In this document: positions 10,151 to 22,198 of the stretch, in pieces | Position numbering within the stretch: position 1 is the stretch's first letter | Layout of the letters: every line of letters begins with the position of its first letter | Source: Zopfochytrium polystomum | Lineage: Eukaryota > Chytridiomycota > Chytridiomycetes > Chytridiales > Chytridiaceae | DNA: 64,000 nucleotides | Direction of reading: 5' to 3' | Assembly: GCA_025765615.1 (NCBI GenBank) | Contig: JAIVFJ010000022.1 | Location: 310,001 to 374,000, forward strand | Notes under the pieces: model-generated | Databases searched by the model: none | Seen by the model: only the letters and a program-made list of their open reading frames with translations | Told to the model about the DNA's origin: nothing | Translations under genes and position numbers: made by a program

Positions 10151-12699
10151 TCAATCCTCCTCCTCCTCGTCGTGGGTGTGATCGAGTCCTGGTGTGGGAG
10201 ACCGGATCTCTCTGTGTTGACCTGATGTCGACGACTCTTCAACATTCTCTGTTTGAGCAACAGTCGCGAAAACGCCATTGTCAGTCAGTCAGCAAACTGG
10301 GACAATGTGGGGAGAAAGCCCGCAGTGGGGACTCACCAAAGAAATGGTGTGCCAATGCTTCTGTTGCCGACAACCTCGTGCGGTGGTCGTACCGCAACAA
10401 TCCATCGAGAAAGCTCAGCACGTCGTCCCGAGCAATGTCTCCATTTGTCCAGCTAACGTACTCGTACCACGGCTGCCGCGGCTGGCTTCTGGAAGTGGGG
10501 GAGAGCAGGTTCATTGGCGACTGAAAAAGGACTCGAATGTGAAAGTTTTCTTGCTAACCTGGCTGCATCTATTACATCTGCGATGTCTTCGGCGAGGGTC
10601 ATGCTGTACTTTGCAACGTACTCGCGCAGGTCGGGACCTCCCAGCACCGCCGCGATGGCTCGTAATTGGTCCGTGTCGTCTTCGCCTCGGAAAAACACCT
10701 CCTTCCTAAAAATCTGCACGCGTGCATCAGGGGGAAAGCAAAGAAAGAAGCTCCCCGCAAATGCCGTACCATGCCCGCGAGAATGCAACCCACGCTCCAC
10801 AGGTCGAACGAGTAATCGTACTGCCGATATCCCAGAAGAATTTCCTTTGTGGACAAGTTGCAAGGCAATTCGATATTTTAGCGTGTTGTTGAGCCTGCTT
10901 AACGAATTCATCGTACCGGCGGTTTGAAGTACCGAGACGCAACTCTCAGATTGAATTCCTCCTTCGGCCGATAGAATTCTGCAAGACCCCAATCTATTAT
11001 AATGAGCTGAACGGAACCCGCAAATGTCAGGTGTGCCGAGACTTTTCCAAACCCAATTACCTCTCTCTTCACTGGATCTATGCAGATGTTATGAGGTTTA
11101 AGATCGCGATGAATGATTCCTTTGGAATGGGCGTATTCGATTCCCTGCACGGCATCTGAATCAACCTCCCGCAGTTGCTCAAAAAGAAGTTGACTGCTCA
11201 CCCGCAGTAATTCCCGCATGTAGTGTTTAACATCGTTGTACTGAAGTGTCGGATAGTACTCTCGCCAGTTGACGTTACCGCATCGCAAGAAAACAATGGC
11301 TGGTTCATTGTTCTGTTTTCCGCGCAAATGGGAGCAAGCCCCATTTGAGGTTGTCAGCTTGTCACATGGAAGATCAAAGAGGCCAACTCACCTCACGGTC
11401 AATGTAGCAGTCTCGTAACCGAACAATATTGGGCCCGCCCAACAAGTTCTTCAGCACTAGCACCTCCCGCTTGAACTTTCTCGATTTCATGGGTTTGAAG
11501 ATCTTCACGACGCAGGAAGATCCATCTCTCCGGTCCGTACATTCGTAAACGTGCGAATACTTGCCCCTCCCAATCAACGCACCGCGATAAAAATGGAATT
11601 CATCCGCATAGGTAATCGAAGTGTGCTCCCAATCAGAATACGATGATGGCTGGGACAAGACCACGTTTGTGAGGACACGAGATACATGGATATCTTCTGG
11701 GTCGTACGACCGCGAAAAGTCTCCCGAGACAGCGTTCACAACGTTCGATACAAAATCGTTCAAGAAGGACAGCGGGGTTGACGCCATGCGGGGCAGAGGT
11801 GGAGGGCCCAGCCCGCTTCCAAACCCAGAGACTGTGCCGCTGGGGGCGGTAGATGCTGATGACCGAGGTTGAGGAGGGACGAGTTGACTACGGGAAGGTT
11901 GTGAGGAAATAGCACGGCGAGGAAAGTGTGACGGATCCGGCGAGCGTGGGGATGAAGGCGCTGAAATCGGCGACATTGAGGAGGATGAAGGCGGATCGGG
12001 CACCGCTCCTGTAAACGAGTACACCCCGCTCAAAACGGCCTTGCCGAGAGATTCCGCGCCGCTAAGGAGCCATGACGACGGTCGCCTGGCCATGGGGGAT
12101 GATGATGATGGCGGAGTGTACGGTGTTGAATCGTACCGAGAGGGATCATGGTTAACGAGGCTGACTGCCGGCCGAGACACCCGTCTGGGGGGATGAGGAG
12201 CCGAAGATGATGGTAATGGAAGTGGTGAAGATGCGACAGAGCTAGCCGCCGTCGACGCGGAGAGATCGTGTGACGCAGTGGAGGAGGAGGTTGGGAAAAA
12301 GAGGGACGAGAGAGTTGCGGCGATGAACGCTGGCGGCGATTGAAATCCATCGGACGACGAGTCCTTGCGATCGGGCTGCGTTGAAGGGCCTTGTGACGAT
12401 GGCGGGGCTGTCAATGGCGTTTGGGCTGGGAATACTGACGCCGGCTCGGCAGTGAACTGAGACCCGCCACCCGCCCCCAAAATTGGCGGAGAACGAGCAG
12501 CAGGCGCCGAGGATGCCGCCGTCGGCTCTGCGACTGGCTGCTGGTGCTGATGCTGCTGCGACTCGTTCAATTTGCTGGCGGACGGCGTGGGCGAAGGGGA
12601 CGATGCGAGAGGAATTGGTGGCTGGCGGGGCGAGGGAGTAGCGTCCTTCCACACGCTGGCGGACGACCAGATCGTAGAGGTGGACGGTGGGCTCGCCAT
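10151..12699 (-). CDS. casein kinase 2 alpha-like Ser/Thr kinase with long N-terminal extension
   Basis: The catalytic core is close to CK2 alpha: glycine loop GRGKYSHVYE, catalytic Lys in VVKIFKPMK, LGGPNIVRL, HRDLKPHN, DWG in place of DFG (IDWGLAEFY), RVASRYFKPP, QYDYSFDLWSVGC and LLRYDHRTRL. Before it lie ~350 residues of Ser/Pro/Ala-rich, probably disordered sequence starting MASPPSTST, absent from normal CK2 alpha. Six or so introns split the core. The last (GTGAGT near 10336 to AG near 10246) leads to a tail ending DEEEED before TGA at 10151. CK2 is a constitutive kinase for acidic sites; here the extension may add localisation or control. The usual RYFKGPE reads KPPE. The ATG at 12699 lies 219 bp from the divergent pseudouridine gene. 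Confidence 0.8.
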
Positions 12700-12918
12700 G
12701 CAGGCAAGGTGGTGGCAGGCAGACTGGGCGCCACCCAAATCGTCCGGTGAATGAATGAATATATTTCTCTGTCTGCCCACTGCCCGTCCTCCTCAGCCAC
12801 CTCACCTCTCCTAATACGGTTAGACCCCGCGTGCACGCGTGGCAGGCGGGCGTCTCTCGCTCGACCGATCCTAGCATCGCGCTGTCGACCCATCATCATC
12901 CATTGGACGGAATAAGCG

Positions 12919-15783
12919 ATGGGCCTCGCGAGGAGCATCCGCCTACGCAACGAGTTGTTCGCGGCGTGGCGGTCTTCCCGGCCTTATCTTTGCCGTTATC
13001 ATTCGACCTCTTTTCCCGCCTGTCCGGCAGGCTTACCAAGCAACTTCGATGTCCTTCCCGAAATATCCTCTGCCTTAAAGTACGGCCGGCCCGTCGTTGC
13101 TCTCGAGTCTACTATCATGTGAGCATTCCACGATTCTGACCTTCGCCCAGATGACCGATTTGAACTCGCCAGCTCGCACGGGATGCCGTACCCACAAAAC
13201 CTGACCACAGCAAAAGAAGTGGAGAGCATTGTGCGCGAGGAAGGCTCAGTGCCGGCAACGATCGCGCTGCTTGACGGGCGAGTCAAGATCGGCTTAACGG
13301 ACGAAGACCTTTCGCGGCTCGCGCTTGCCGGGGAAAGCGCCGTAAAAGCGTCTCGCCGTGATCTCGCCCTGGTTGCCTCGCGGAGCGGCATTGGCTCTAC
13401 AGTTGGGTCTTCCTTCTCTTTGGTCTCGGTCGGCTGAGCGCGTGCACTTCTCGTTGAGCAAAATTCTAAGTCGCCCGTTCTCAGACTGTTTCGGCGACAA
13501 TGATACTTGCCCACCTCGCCGGAATAAAAGTCTTCGTGACAGGTGGCATCGGCGGCGTGCATCGTGGCGGCGAAGAGTCTATGGACGTATCGGCAGATTT
13601 GACCGAGCTTGGAAGGACGCCAGTGGCCGTTGTTTCGGCGGGTGTAAAGTCCATTCTTGATATTGGTCGAACGCTCGAATACCTTGAGACCCAAGGCGTT
13701 CCGGTAGTGTCATACGGAACCGACAAGTTTCCGGCATTTTACACTCGCGATAGCGGATTCAAGGTTCGACTTGTGGTGTCCGATCCGTTTTCAGCGAACG
13801 TTATGTAAGCGAAGAGTCCTCCCACTGCAGAGCATTGCACGATTGGATTCCCCGCGCGAATGCGCCGAACTTATTCGACATCAAGACATTCTTGGCCTTC
13901 AAAGCGGAATGCTTATCGCAGTACCTATTCCGGAAAAAGATGCCGTTGTTGACTCCGAGACGATGAACCACGTAGTAAAGAGCGCCCTCAAGAGGGCCGA
14001 CAAGGTTCGAATTTCCGTCGAGCATGCAGACTCACGACCAGACTGATACGTCCAAAAGATGGGTATCACAGGCAAAGACATCACACCATTCCTTCTAGCG
14101 GAAATAAAGTCGCTAACTCAAGGGAAATCTTTGGAAGCAAGTGAGTCTCATTGTTGGCTGTGATTGCTTGACTTTACTCGGGTCTCAATCTTTCCCGATG
14201 AATTTGGAAGATATCTCATTAATTCGGAACAATGCTCGCGTGGGCAGTCGCATCGCGTCGGAGCTCGCGACTCTCGTCGGGAACTCGCGCCGGGCTATTT
14301 CTGTTAAGGACAGCGACTCACCAGAACGGTCCAACCGGCCACTCATCATTGGAGGCTCGGTTCTTGATATAACGTCAAAGTTTTTGGATCCAGCACCGCA
14401 GGCGGGGACCTCTTCACCGGGTCATATTTACCAGAGCCTCGGCGGCGTTGGACGTAATGTCGCTGAGGCGTGCCATCGGACTGGTGGGCGCCCGGTTTTC
14501 TACAGTGCTGTTGGGAACGACTATGCTGCTGAGACTATCATGGAGGAAATGGCCAGCTTCGGGATGGTAGGTCCATTGTGCCACATGTTTGCGTCATGTG
14601 ACTGCCTTCTCCGCGCAGGATGTGTCCAACATCGAAAAGATTGATGGAGCTGCTACAGCTTCATATTCTGCGACTTTGGACGGCGCGGGTGAGATGCTTT
14701 ACGCAGTGGCGGACATGGCGATACATCATCGAATCGGTGAGTCGGACGAGGCTCTCGATAGCCTGATTAGGGGCCATCGCCTAGTGGCATTCGACGGCAA
14801 CTTGTCAGTGGCGTGCATTTCTCGAATCATCGATAGTGCCGGTCGCCACGGAACTCAATGTAAGTGAATGCGCTCATGCTCTATGAAGATAATCGCGCAA
14901 ATACAGGCCTTTTCGAACCCACCTCCGTCCCAAAAGCTGTTGATTTTTTAAAAGTCCTTGATCGAGTCAATCCGGCTGGTGTGAAAGGGACTGTTCGATA
15001 CGTGACCCCGAACGGCCAAGAGGCTATTGAAATGGCCAAGGTTGTTGCAAGGTTGGCATTGTGATTAAAACCTGATGAGACTGACTTACTTTGTTTGGGC
15101 CCTCATCGCAGCTTGGGTATCCCCCTCCCCTTGCCTCGGCCGTCTGACCTTCCAATCCTCAAAGGCGAGTGGTGCAGACATCTTTTTATGGCAGCAATTT
15201 AACGGGTTCGTTTAGCACACGAAGGGCTTTTAGAGGCATGCTATGCTCTAACGGGTCTATTCGCGGTACAAATCATTAAATTGGGAGCTGATGGCGTCCT
15301 GCTTGTCATCGACCCAGAGAATGGCGCACAGCTGGACTTCATCCACTTACCGCCAGCGGAGCGCATAGAGAATTGTGTTAGCGTCACCGGGGCGGGAGAT
15401 ACGTAAGCGGAACTAAGCCCAAAAGGGATATGTGACTGACTGTCCAAATGACCTCCATCTTCTTTGCGCGCAAAGTCTTGTTGGCGCGTTTCTCAGCAAA
15501 CTGAGCAAATCTAGCAAATCTTCTTTTGAAGCGCGGCGTCGAGAGAGCTTGGTAGAGGTGAGGTCTCACCCTTAGCACGATTGCAGCGATGTTTGACTGA
15601 CTGACGAGTTCTGGGGGGGGAAAAAAAAAACAAAAAAAACACAAAAACAACCAAAACACGTATGACTTTGACTCTACGACACCGCGACAACGACGCAACG
15701 GCCAGGCTGTTCTCTACGGGCAGGCAGCTGCGGCATTGACCCTGATGAGCCCAAAGGCTGTGAGCCCCGCCTTGGCTCCGTGA
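12919..15783 (+). CDS. bifunctional pseudouridine-5'-phosphate glycosidase / PfkB pseudouridine kinase
   Basis: The first ~30 residues ([17 protein letters not shown], then Arg/Ser-rich) look like a mitochondrial presequence. The N-terminal half is the PsuG/indigoidine-synthase A fold: [17 protein letters not shown] after the first intron, [34 protein letters not shown] and [14 protein letters not shown]. The C-terminal half (from about 14330) is a PfkB sugar kinase with [18 protein letters not shown] and the anion-hole motif SVTGAGDT near 15390. Together they phosphorylate pseudouridine and split the phosphate into uracil and ribose 5-phosphate, recycling RNA breakdown products. This fused form is known in fungi and other eukaryotes. 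About ten short introns separate the exons. The last exon ([15 protein letters not shown]) ends in TGA at 15781-15783. Confidence 0.85.
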
Positions 15784-15849
15784 CGTTGGGCTGGAAAGCT
15801 GGGGGTGCTCCCAAACGTTGCAGACAAGGGGGGCATAGTGACTGGCGGC

Positions 15850-15943
15850 AAGAGAGAGAGACAGTGCGAGAGAGAGAGAGAGTGTGAGAGTTGAGAGAGA
15901 GAGAGTGCGAACAGACAGTGAGGGGTGTGTGTGTGTGTGTAAC
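15850..15943. repeat. GA-rich and GT microsatellite
   Basis: Runs of GA dinucleotides at 15850-15905 are followed by a GT run near 15926-15941, between the pseudouridine gene and the next plus-strand gene. They lie in noncoding DNA. Confidence 0.75.
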
Positions 15944-16062
15944 CAAAAAATAAAAAAATGAAAAAAATTCGTACTGCACAATAAACAAAATCTCACCCCT
16001 CTTCTTCCCTGCGTGGGAACTGCAGTGGAACGACGGTAGCAAACGACTGAGCCTGCTGCGCG

Positions 16063-17547
16063 ATGGGAAAGGGTGGTCGCAACAAGAAGCGCGGAGGGAG
16101 CGGCAACGCTACCGCCAGCGGCACCAAAAGCGCCAATGGCGGGGAAGCCGGGAATGACCACAACCCGACGGCCACAGCTGATTCGGCGCTATCCCCCTCC
16201 AGCCACATGTCGTCCCCATCGCTGCAGCCAACCTCCCCACCCCCACTTCAGCCGGCGGCGTCTACGCTCTCGCCACTCCTGGCTGAATGTGCGGCCGCTG
16301 CCAACGTGGACGAAGGACCGCAATCACCACGCCGCTCAGATGGGTCCAGCACCGCGCACGATAATCCTTCAGAAGACTCTGCCCTGTCCGAGATGCCTCC
16401 TAACGACACTGACACCAAAACCCCCGTGTGCGACGGCGACGACGATGCCGGCGAGGGGCAAGAGTCTGTCGCTTCTGAGCAGCCTGGCAGCTCTGGCTGC
16501 AACGCCGTAGTGGACACTAGCCCCCACGAGCTTACACCCCCACACGCCGCACCCGCAGCAGAGAGCGCGTCGGCCGACAACGACGGAGGGGACAAGCAGA
16601 CTCGGTCGCACCGCAAACACCACCACAACCACCACCACCACCACCAGAACGCCCGCAATCAAACGGCTCAAAACGCGCTCTACGGCCTGGACGCTGCCTC
16701 GGTGGTGGCAGGCGTCGCCACCACAACCACGCCCCACCGCGTGCGGTTCGGTGGCGTCGCGGACGAAGGTTCAGGCGAGACCGCTGGGTTTGACTTTCAC
16801 GTGCCAGACAAACTGGACACGTTGGCGCCACCCACTGCAGCAGTTTTCCTACCGCCCGCTGGAGCCTCCACCTGGCTTCGCCCCAACACCACCGCCGCCG
16901 CCGCCGCCGGCGCGGCTTCCGCGGAAACCAGAAACCAACCGTGTGCCGTATCGTTGGCCGCCGGCGACGACTTGTACGTCCTGGAGCCCCAGGCTGAGGC
17001 GACCCTGGCGCAGCTCCGCGACAAGGAGACTCGCAGCGTGCCAGCAGCCCCGTTTGCGACTTTGGCTGCGCGCCAAGCATCACCGACGACCGACGGTGGG
17101 TTTGAGGGGTACAGCCTAAAACCGATTAAGGATGACGGGGCCGGTGATTTGAAAAGCAGCAAGACGAAGGCGGGCGCTTTGGTTGCTGTCCCTTGGTCGT
17201 TGATGAGAAGCGGTGAAATGATGGTCTCAAAAGCCACCGCAGCGTCGCTGTCGTGGTCTGCGTCGTTGCTCGTGGTCGCCTTGGTTCCTGTTAGGCCTGT
17301 TGCGCACGCATTGAAAGACCGCCCCATGATGTTGACTGGTGTCAAAATTGGTTTGATCGTTTCCTGTTGGCCGCTTATGTTCTTGGCTTGTTTGTTCACG
17401 TGGCCCGCCTTTGTTGCCTATTATTTGTCCTCCGGCGCTGAAGGTTCGTTCAAGGCCGAGGTGCGTCGCGCTTACGCGACAGTTGTTGAATCGTTGTTTG
17501 GCTCACCTTCCTCTTCCTCTTCGTCGGCGATGACTCTCTCATCTTAA
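16063..17547 (+). CDS. unrecognised 494-residue protein with C-terminal membrane helices
   Basis: A single intronless frame runs from ATG (MGKGGRNKKRGG) to TAA. The first ~370 residues are low-complexity Ser/Pro/Ala/Asp sequence, probably disordered, with a histidine-rich patch (RKHHHNHHHHHQN) near residue 190. The last ~120 residues hold two hydrophobic segments (SWSASLLVVALVPVRPVAHA and GLIVSCWPLMFLACLFTW) and a short tail rich in Ser. The shape suggests a membrane-anchored protein with a large cytosolic N-terminus. I do not recognise a family and infer no function. Continuous codon-biased reading over 1.5 kb and a clean start support a real gene. Confidence 0.6.
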   Translation: MGKGGRNKKRGGSGNATASGTKSANGGEAGNDHNPTATADSALSPSSHMSSPSLQPTSPPPLQPAASTLSPLLAECAAAANVDEGPQSPRRSDGSSTAHDNPSEDSALSEMPPNDTDTKTPVCDGDDDAGEGQESVASEQPGSSGCNAVVDTSPHELTPPHAAPAAESASADNDGGDKQTRSHRKHHHNHHHHHQNARNQTAQNALYGLDAASVVAGVATTTTPHRVRFGGVADEGSGETAGFDFHVPDKLDTLAPPTAAVFLPPAGASTWLRPNTTAAAAAGAASAETRNQPCAVSLAAGDDLYVLEPQAEATLAQLRDKETRSVPAAPFATLAARQASPTTDGGFEGYSLKPIKDDGAGDLKSSKTKAGALVAVPWSLMRSGEMMVSKATAASLSWSASLLVVALVPVRPVAHALKDRPMMLTGVKIGLIVSCWPLMFLACLFTWPAFVAYYLSSGAEGSFKAEVRRAYATVVESLFGSPSSSSSSAMTLSS

Positions 17548-17629
17548 TGCAGGAATAAATACTTGTTGGTTAATTGTCTGCCAATCCATCGACTGAACTC
17601 TGGCTGGTATTGATGTAATATATTTATCG

Positions 17630-19427
17630 TCAGCGCTCGCCCGACGAAGAGCTGCCGCCCTTCTTCGCCTCCGCCAAGCGCCGCGCACGCTCTTCCTCCA
17701 GTTCCCCCGACCTTCTCCAAGCTTGCATCGTCATCTTGGAGCTGCCCACCAGCAAAGAGAGCGATCTTGCGAGTTCCAGCCGAAGGGAAAACTGCTCAGG
17801 CGAGTAGGTGCTGTCCGTTTTCCGTTTGTGTGTGAAAAAGCTCGTCGAGACCTATGTGCGGGGGGTGAAGGTGCGATTTTGTCCAGAGAGTCACATAGAA
17901 ATGACACTCATGAGCCAAAAAAGTAAAGCACTCGAACCTTTTCAATTTCGCTTGGTATGGCGTACTCTGAAACAGAGCGGCAACGGTGAATCAACTCGCG
18001 AATTTTGTCAAGGTCGGCAGCGGTCGTTTCTTCGTTCCCCAGCACCGCATTTGGATCAATAGGCACGACGCAGTCCACCTGATGCCTCGGCGGGTTAGCA
18101 TTAGAATGGAAGAATCCTACAGACCGCGAAACGAACCGGAAGAATGGATTTTGTTGCACTCAAAATCACGACACCGACGTCCATAGGAAACTCGGCGACC
18201 TGCTGTCCCGCGCCAAAGCCGTGAGCGTAGGGAATCTTTGCGTCCGCCACAAGGCCGCTGAGATGACGAACATTAAGAGTTGCTGCGGCAAAAGAAAAAA
18301 GTGTCAGAGTCGCCAACCCTCCTCTCCACACAGAGACTGGAAGAGTTGTGAACCTTGCTCATTCAGCTTTCCGGGTTCCAAGCCCAACTCGTCGACAACG
18401 AGCCACGTGCCGTCCGGAACTTGGAGCTCTCCGGCCGACAGACCCACTATCTTTTCTTTTGGGGTCTTCTCGAGGAATTGGCCCGGCGCAAACCGCACTG
18501 ATGCCAGATCCGACAAATTAACGGGAACTCTGCAGCAGCGGGGAATAACCTGCGCCAGAGCATCGAATACACTGTCACCGGCGGAAACTCCGTTGGCCGA
18601 TAGTGGAGAAAATCCCGAGATGTTAAGGGGCAGAAATCCGGAAAGATGACCGTCCTTTCGGTGGCGACTGTGCCGGGAAACGTAATTCAGTAAAATCAGC
18701 ATAAAAATCCTGCAAAGCTCTCACATTTTCGAAAGAAGGTGAAGCAGCAAGAACTCTGCAGCAAGTTTGTCTCCATTGAGGCGAGTTTCGAAGAAGCTCT
18801 TTGCAATTTTAGCAGCCCCTTCGAAGTCTTCGGGATATTATTTTAGTGAATTTTCGTTGAGATTCGCCGCACGAACCAAATTCTGAAGTTGTGACTTCGC
18901 GGTTAAGGCGCTCGTAGCTCATAGGAGAAACAATGACAGTGTGTAAAACCGGCAGGATGCTGAACTCGTCAATATCCTCTCCCAGTTCATCGGACGATTC
19001 GCCGTCCTCATCACCGCGCTCCGCCTCCGGTTGCTGCTTGTCAACAAGGATAATTTGAAACTCCTCGGCGAGGTCGTCATGTGCTGCTCCGAGGCAGAGT
19101 CGCGGAGTGAGGTAAAAGAAAGAAAGAGTGAGTAAGCAAAAGTCAGGGGGCAAGCAGGCGGCGGCCCGCCGCCGACGATGCAGAAAGTCTCATCGACTTA
19201 CGCGTGGACGGATCAAAGTGCTGGTTGATGAACTCCAGCGGGTGCCCCAAAAGAAAGTCTGCAGTATCTTCTAACTTGCTATCGCGGACGGCAGTCAAGG
19301 TGGGCTCGTGCGCGTCGACCGGTCGGCGTGGCTGGCTGATGATTGGGTCGTCGCTCGTCGTGGTGTTCATGGCCGTGTCCGATTTCGCACTGGGCTTGTC
19401 AAAATACACAATCGGACTTCGGCCCAT
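17630..19427 (-). CDS. MCMBP: mini-chromosome maintenance complex-binding protein (MCM-BP)
   Basis: The reading matches the MCM-BP family in its C-terminal half: GDKLAAEFLLLHLLS near 18750, GFLPLNISGFS, LQVPDGTWLVVDELGLEPG with the Walker-B-like acidic DE, the NVRHLSGL segment, VAEFPMDVGVVIL and DCVVPIDPN. The tail QAWRRSGELEEERARRLAE is the expected late helix. The N-terminus keeps the short HPLEFINQHFDPST motif, then after an intron an acidic linker leads to SILPVLHTVIV. MCM-BP binds MCM3-7 and helps assemble or unload the replicative helicase. The N-terminal half seems shorter than in animals: the block that follows the first motif in vertebrate proteins was not found. Start at 19427 is the only upstream ATG in frame. 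Confidence 0.8.
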
Positions 19428-20460
19428 TGTCTTTCATCACTAAATATTTCTATTAAATCCCTCCAAAAAAATATAAGCAAAAACGAAAAAAATCAAACTG
19501 ACAACAAGGTGAGGTACTGACACCCGTATCGCTTCAACACGTACCGACGAGAGCAAAGGGCTTTTGACTTCTTGTGAGGAAGCTTGTGCGAGGTGATATT
19601 CAAATTTATTTTGTTCCCTTTCATTTTTAAGCTTGATAATATAACACCCAACCTCCTTCAAAAACCAGACACGAACGACACTGTGGTGGCATCAATGTCG
19701 ACGGCTTTGAGAACAAGTGGGTGCTTTTCAACCGCCTGTCGAAATCTCAAATTGGGAGCGCGCCGACCACGAATGTTACATGACGTGGCAGGATTGGAGA
19801 AGAATTTAGTACAATTTCCAATTGAGTTCCGCATGTCAAATCACGACCCAACAGGGGAAGGTCCGAAAGGGAGAAAGAAGAAAGGTGGCAAGTACAGAGT
19901 GTCCTGGCACGTCCAGCTGCTCTTTACATAGTCCCATTGGCTTGATGACTTACTTCTCTCTCGCTCTCCCTCACAACAGCCAATGGCAGTCGCAGTCCAA
20001 GTTGCATGCAATCCTGAGGTCAACAACCTCAGAAACCATGTGGGACCGCTACATCATGGCTGCCGTCAACATATATTGAATAATCTAATGTTTCATGTGT
20101 GGAGAGACAAGACTTACAGGAGACCAAGTCAATGGAGAAAGCATTTGATGCAATATGAATTGTTTCACACTGTTATAAAATCTCTCATTCTTACATTCTT
20201 CTGGGTTCTTCTTCTTTTGCAGGTGAGGACTTCCTTCAGTGGGAGCCTGGCGGTGTGGGAAGCACTGAATTAGGTTTGTGTGCTGTTGCCACTCTTTTCT
20301 TTTATTTTTTTTCGTACTTTCGTACATGTAATTTTTTTTTGTCATTGTCTGTTTCTTTAGGGTCGTTGTCGTTTGTCTTAAACAGAAAAGAATATGTCGC
20401 TTGAAACAAACAACCCAACAAAAGAACAAACAGCAGCCGGCGCGAAAGGCCTTCTGACCA
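19428..20460. other. 1-kb stretch without supported gene
   Basis: Several short frames exist on both strands, the longest ~115 codons at 19584-19931, none with a domain or convincing splice pattern. The stretch between two minus-strand genes probably holds the MCM-BP promoter and the 3' end of the methyltransferase gene. Confidence 0.4.
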
Positions 20461-22060
20461 CTACGTGCGCGAAGGCTTCATAGCCGTCACGATCATCCTG
20501 TGCTCCATCATCCCAAGGTCCTCCCTCCTCTTGCTCAACGTCTTGGCCGCCGTCATGTACTCGACCGCGACGCATTCACGGCGCTCGGACCGCGGCCCGG
20601 TGGCCAGCTTGACCGCGTCGCCCACAACCACGTGGAATCCGACCTCCCTCAGCAGGTCCTCAAGCTCGTCCCGGTCGTACAGCCTCTCCTGATAAAACTG
20701 GTCTCGCAGGACGCCCCTATCCACATCGGTAATTACCTCCCTCGAAATCAGCCTGCGCCGGTCGCGCGAGAGGCAGCGCTCGCGGCACACAAACGTGCTG
20801 TCGTCGATCCACTCCCAGGAGCGCTCTGCAAACGTCGACCGCGTCTGCTTGCCGTCGGCCTGGTCAATCACGAGCCGCCCCGTGCCGTTCTTGAGCACGC
20901 GGAAGCACTCGCGGAGCACCTGCACGTCGCCGGCGTCAGAGAAGTAGCCAAAGCTGTTGCCCATCAGGATCACGAGGTCGAAAAATTCGGACGGGTGAGG
21001 GATCTGCCGGCAGTCGCTGACCGCGAAGGTCGGAGGCTGGCTCGGGCTGGCGGCGAAGGAGAGCGAAGGGTCCTCGGCTGTCGATGCGATGGCGTTGGAT
21101 GGGAGGGAGGGCAATGTCAGGGTTGCGGCGCGCTCTTGGGCGAGTGAGATTAGATAGTTCGACAGATCGACACCGTAAATCTTCAAAAACGGAAATAAAG
21201 TGGCGATATGGAGCGCATGCCTTCCTTGTCCGCAACAGAGGTCCAGCACAGTCGCCGCTATGTCATAAAGAGTATTGTTTGGCGCGTTAAGACGACAGTG
21301 ACAGTATAGATTCCAAATCACCTTGCGAAACGCCGCCCGAAGGGGGTTCTCTTCCTCTTGCCAGAATCCGCGACACGCCTGGATCCTTCAAGAGCCGATT
21401 AACCTCTTCTCGTGTCACGTCTGCATCTTCTACGACGTCGCCGTCTGTCTTCAAATAAAGCTCGTCTGAGAAAACGCCCTGCCACCAATCAGAGGGAACC
21501 ATAGACTCCAGGTCGTCGACACGACCGTGGCATAGCGGAGTTTGCAAATCACACTCAATCTCGCCATCCACGGTATCATTGCTAGTTTCCTCTGACTCAA
21601 TCCGAGTAGGAAAGGATGACGACGATGCGGGCGCGGATCCGTTCAACGCACTATAATCCAACTGCAGGTCCTCCGATGGGAGCTCTGCACGGTAAGAAGC
21701 GGCTGGAACTTGCTGAGCACGACGGGTGCGCGGTGCGGTCGGGGTTTTAACATCGCTGGCCGGCTTTTCCTCGTCATTGTTGAGGGTAGAGTCGGACGAC
21801 GGAAGCGATGGGGATTGAGGGGTGTCCGGACGCACCAGATGGCTGCAAGGATGCTCAGCTTCAAGGGATAAGTTTTCGACAGCTGCCAAAGGAAGTGAGA
21901 CGTGGCTTCCTTCCGCAGGGTTCGTGCTACTTGCGACGAGCAAATCGTCGCAAAAGACGCGTGGGAGGACAGTTGGATGGGCGGAGATGGCGGCTGAAGA
22001 AATCGCCTGCCGACCCGATTCCACGGCACAAGCTGAGCGATCTGCTGGTTGAGGTTCCAT
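20461..22060 (-). CDS. class I SAM-dependent methyltransferase with long N-terminus
   Basis: Two exons. Exon 1 starts at ATG 22060 and encodes ~200 low-complexity residues, then the conserved entry motif SDWWQGVFSDELYLKTDGDV and EEVNRLLKDPGV. A GTGATT-CATAG intron (about 21328-21263) joins this in frame to motif I, TVLDLCCGQGRHALHIA. Later motifs are YGVDLSNYLI, DCRQIPHPSEFFDLVILMGN and ECFRVLKNGTGRLVIDQ. The 3' end carries a long beta-rich insert (TFVCRERCLSRDRRRLISRE) and ends MKPSRT at TAG 20461. The DWW...TDGDVVED entry is shared with other fungal and bacterial methyltransferases of unknown substrate. It lies 139 bp from the B9D2 stop, on the same strand. Confidence 0.75.
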
Positions 22061-22198
22061 GCCGAGGGTATCGATGCGATTAAGGTTGATGCGGCCGTCG
22101 GTCGTGAGTCTGGGCGGGCAGACGACGCGTCTGATGGGATTGTGTATAGCGGAATTTGGCGGAGTTCAAAACAAATTGTTTGCCCCTTTATTCATTAT

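Noticed and set aside
12242..12877. Long minus-strand frame overlapping the kinase head
   Set aside because: Shadow of the Ser/Pro-rich exon in another frame; no start signal or domain.
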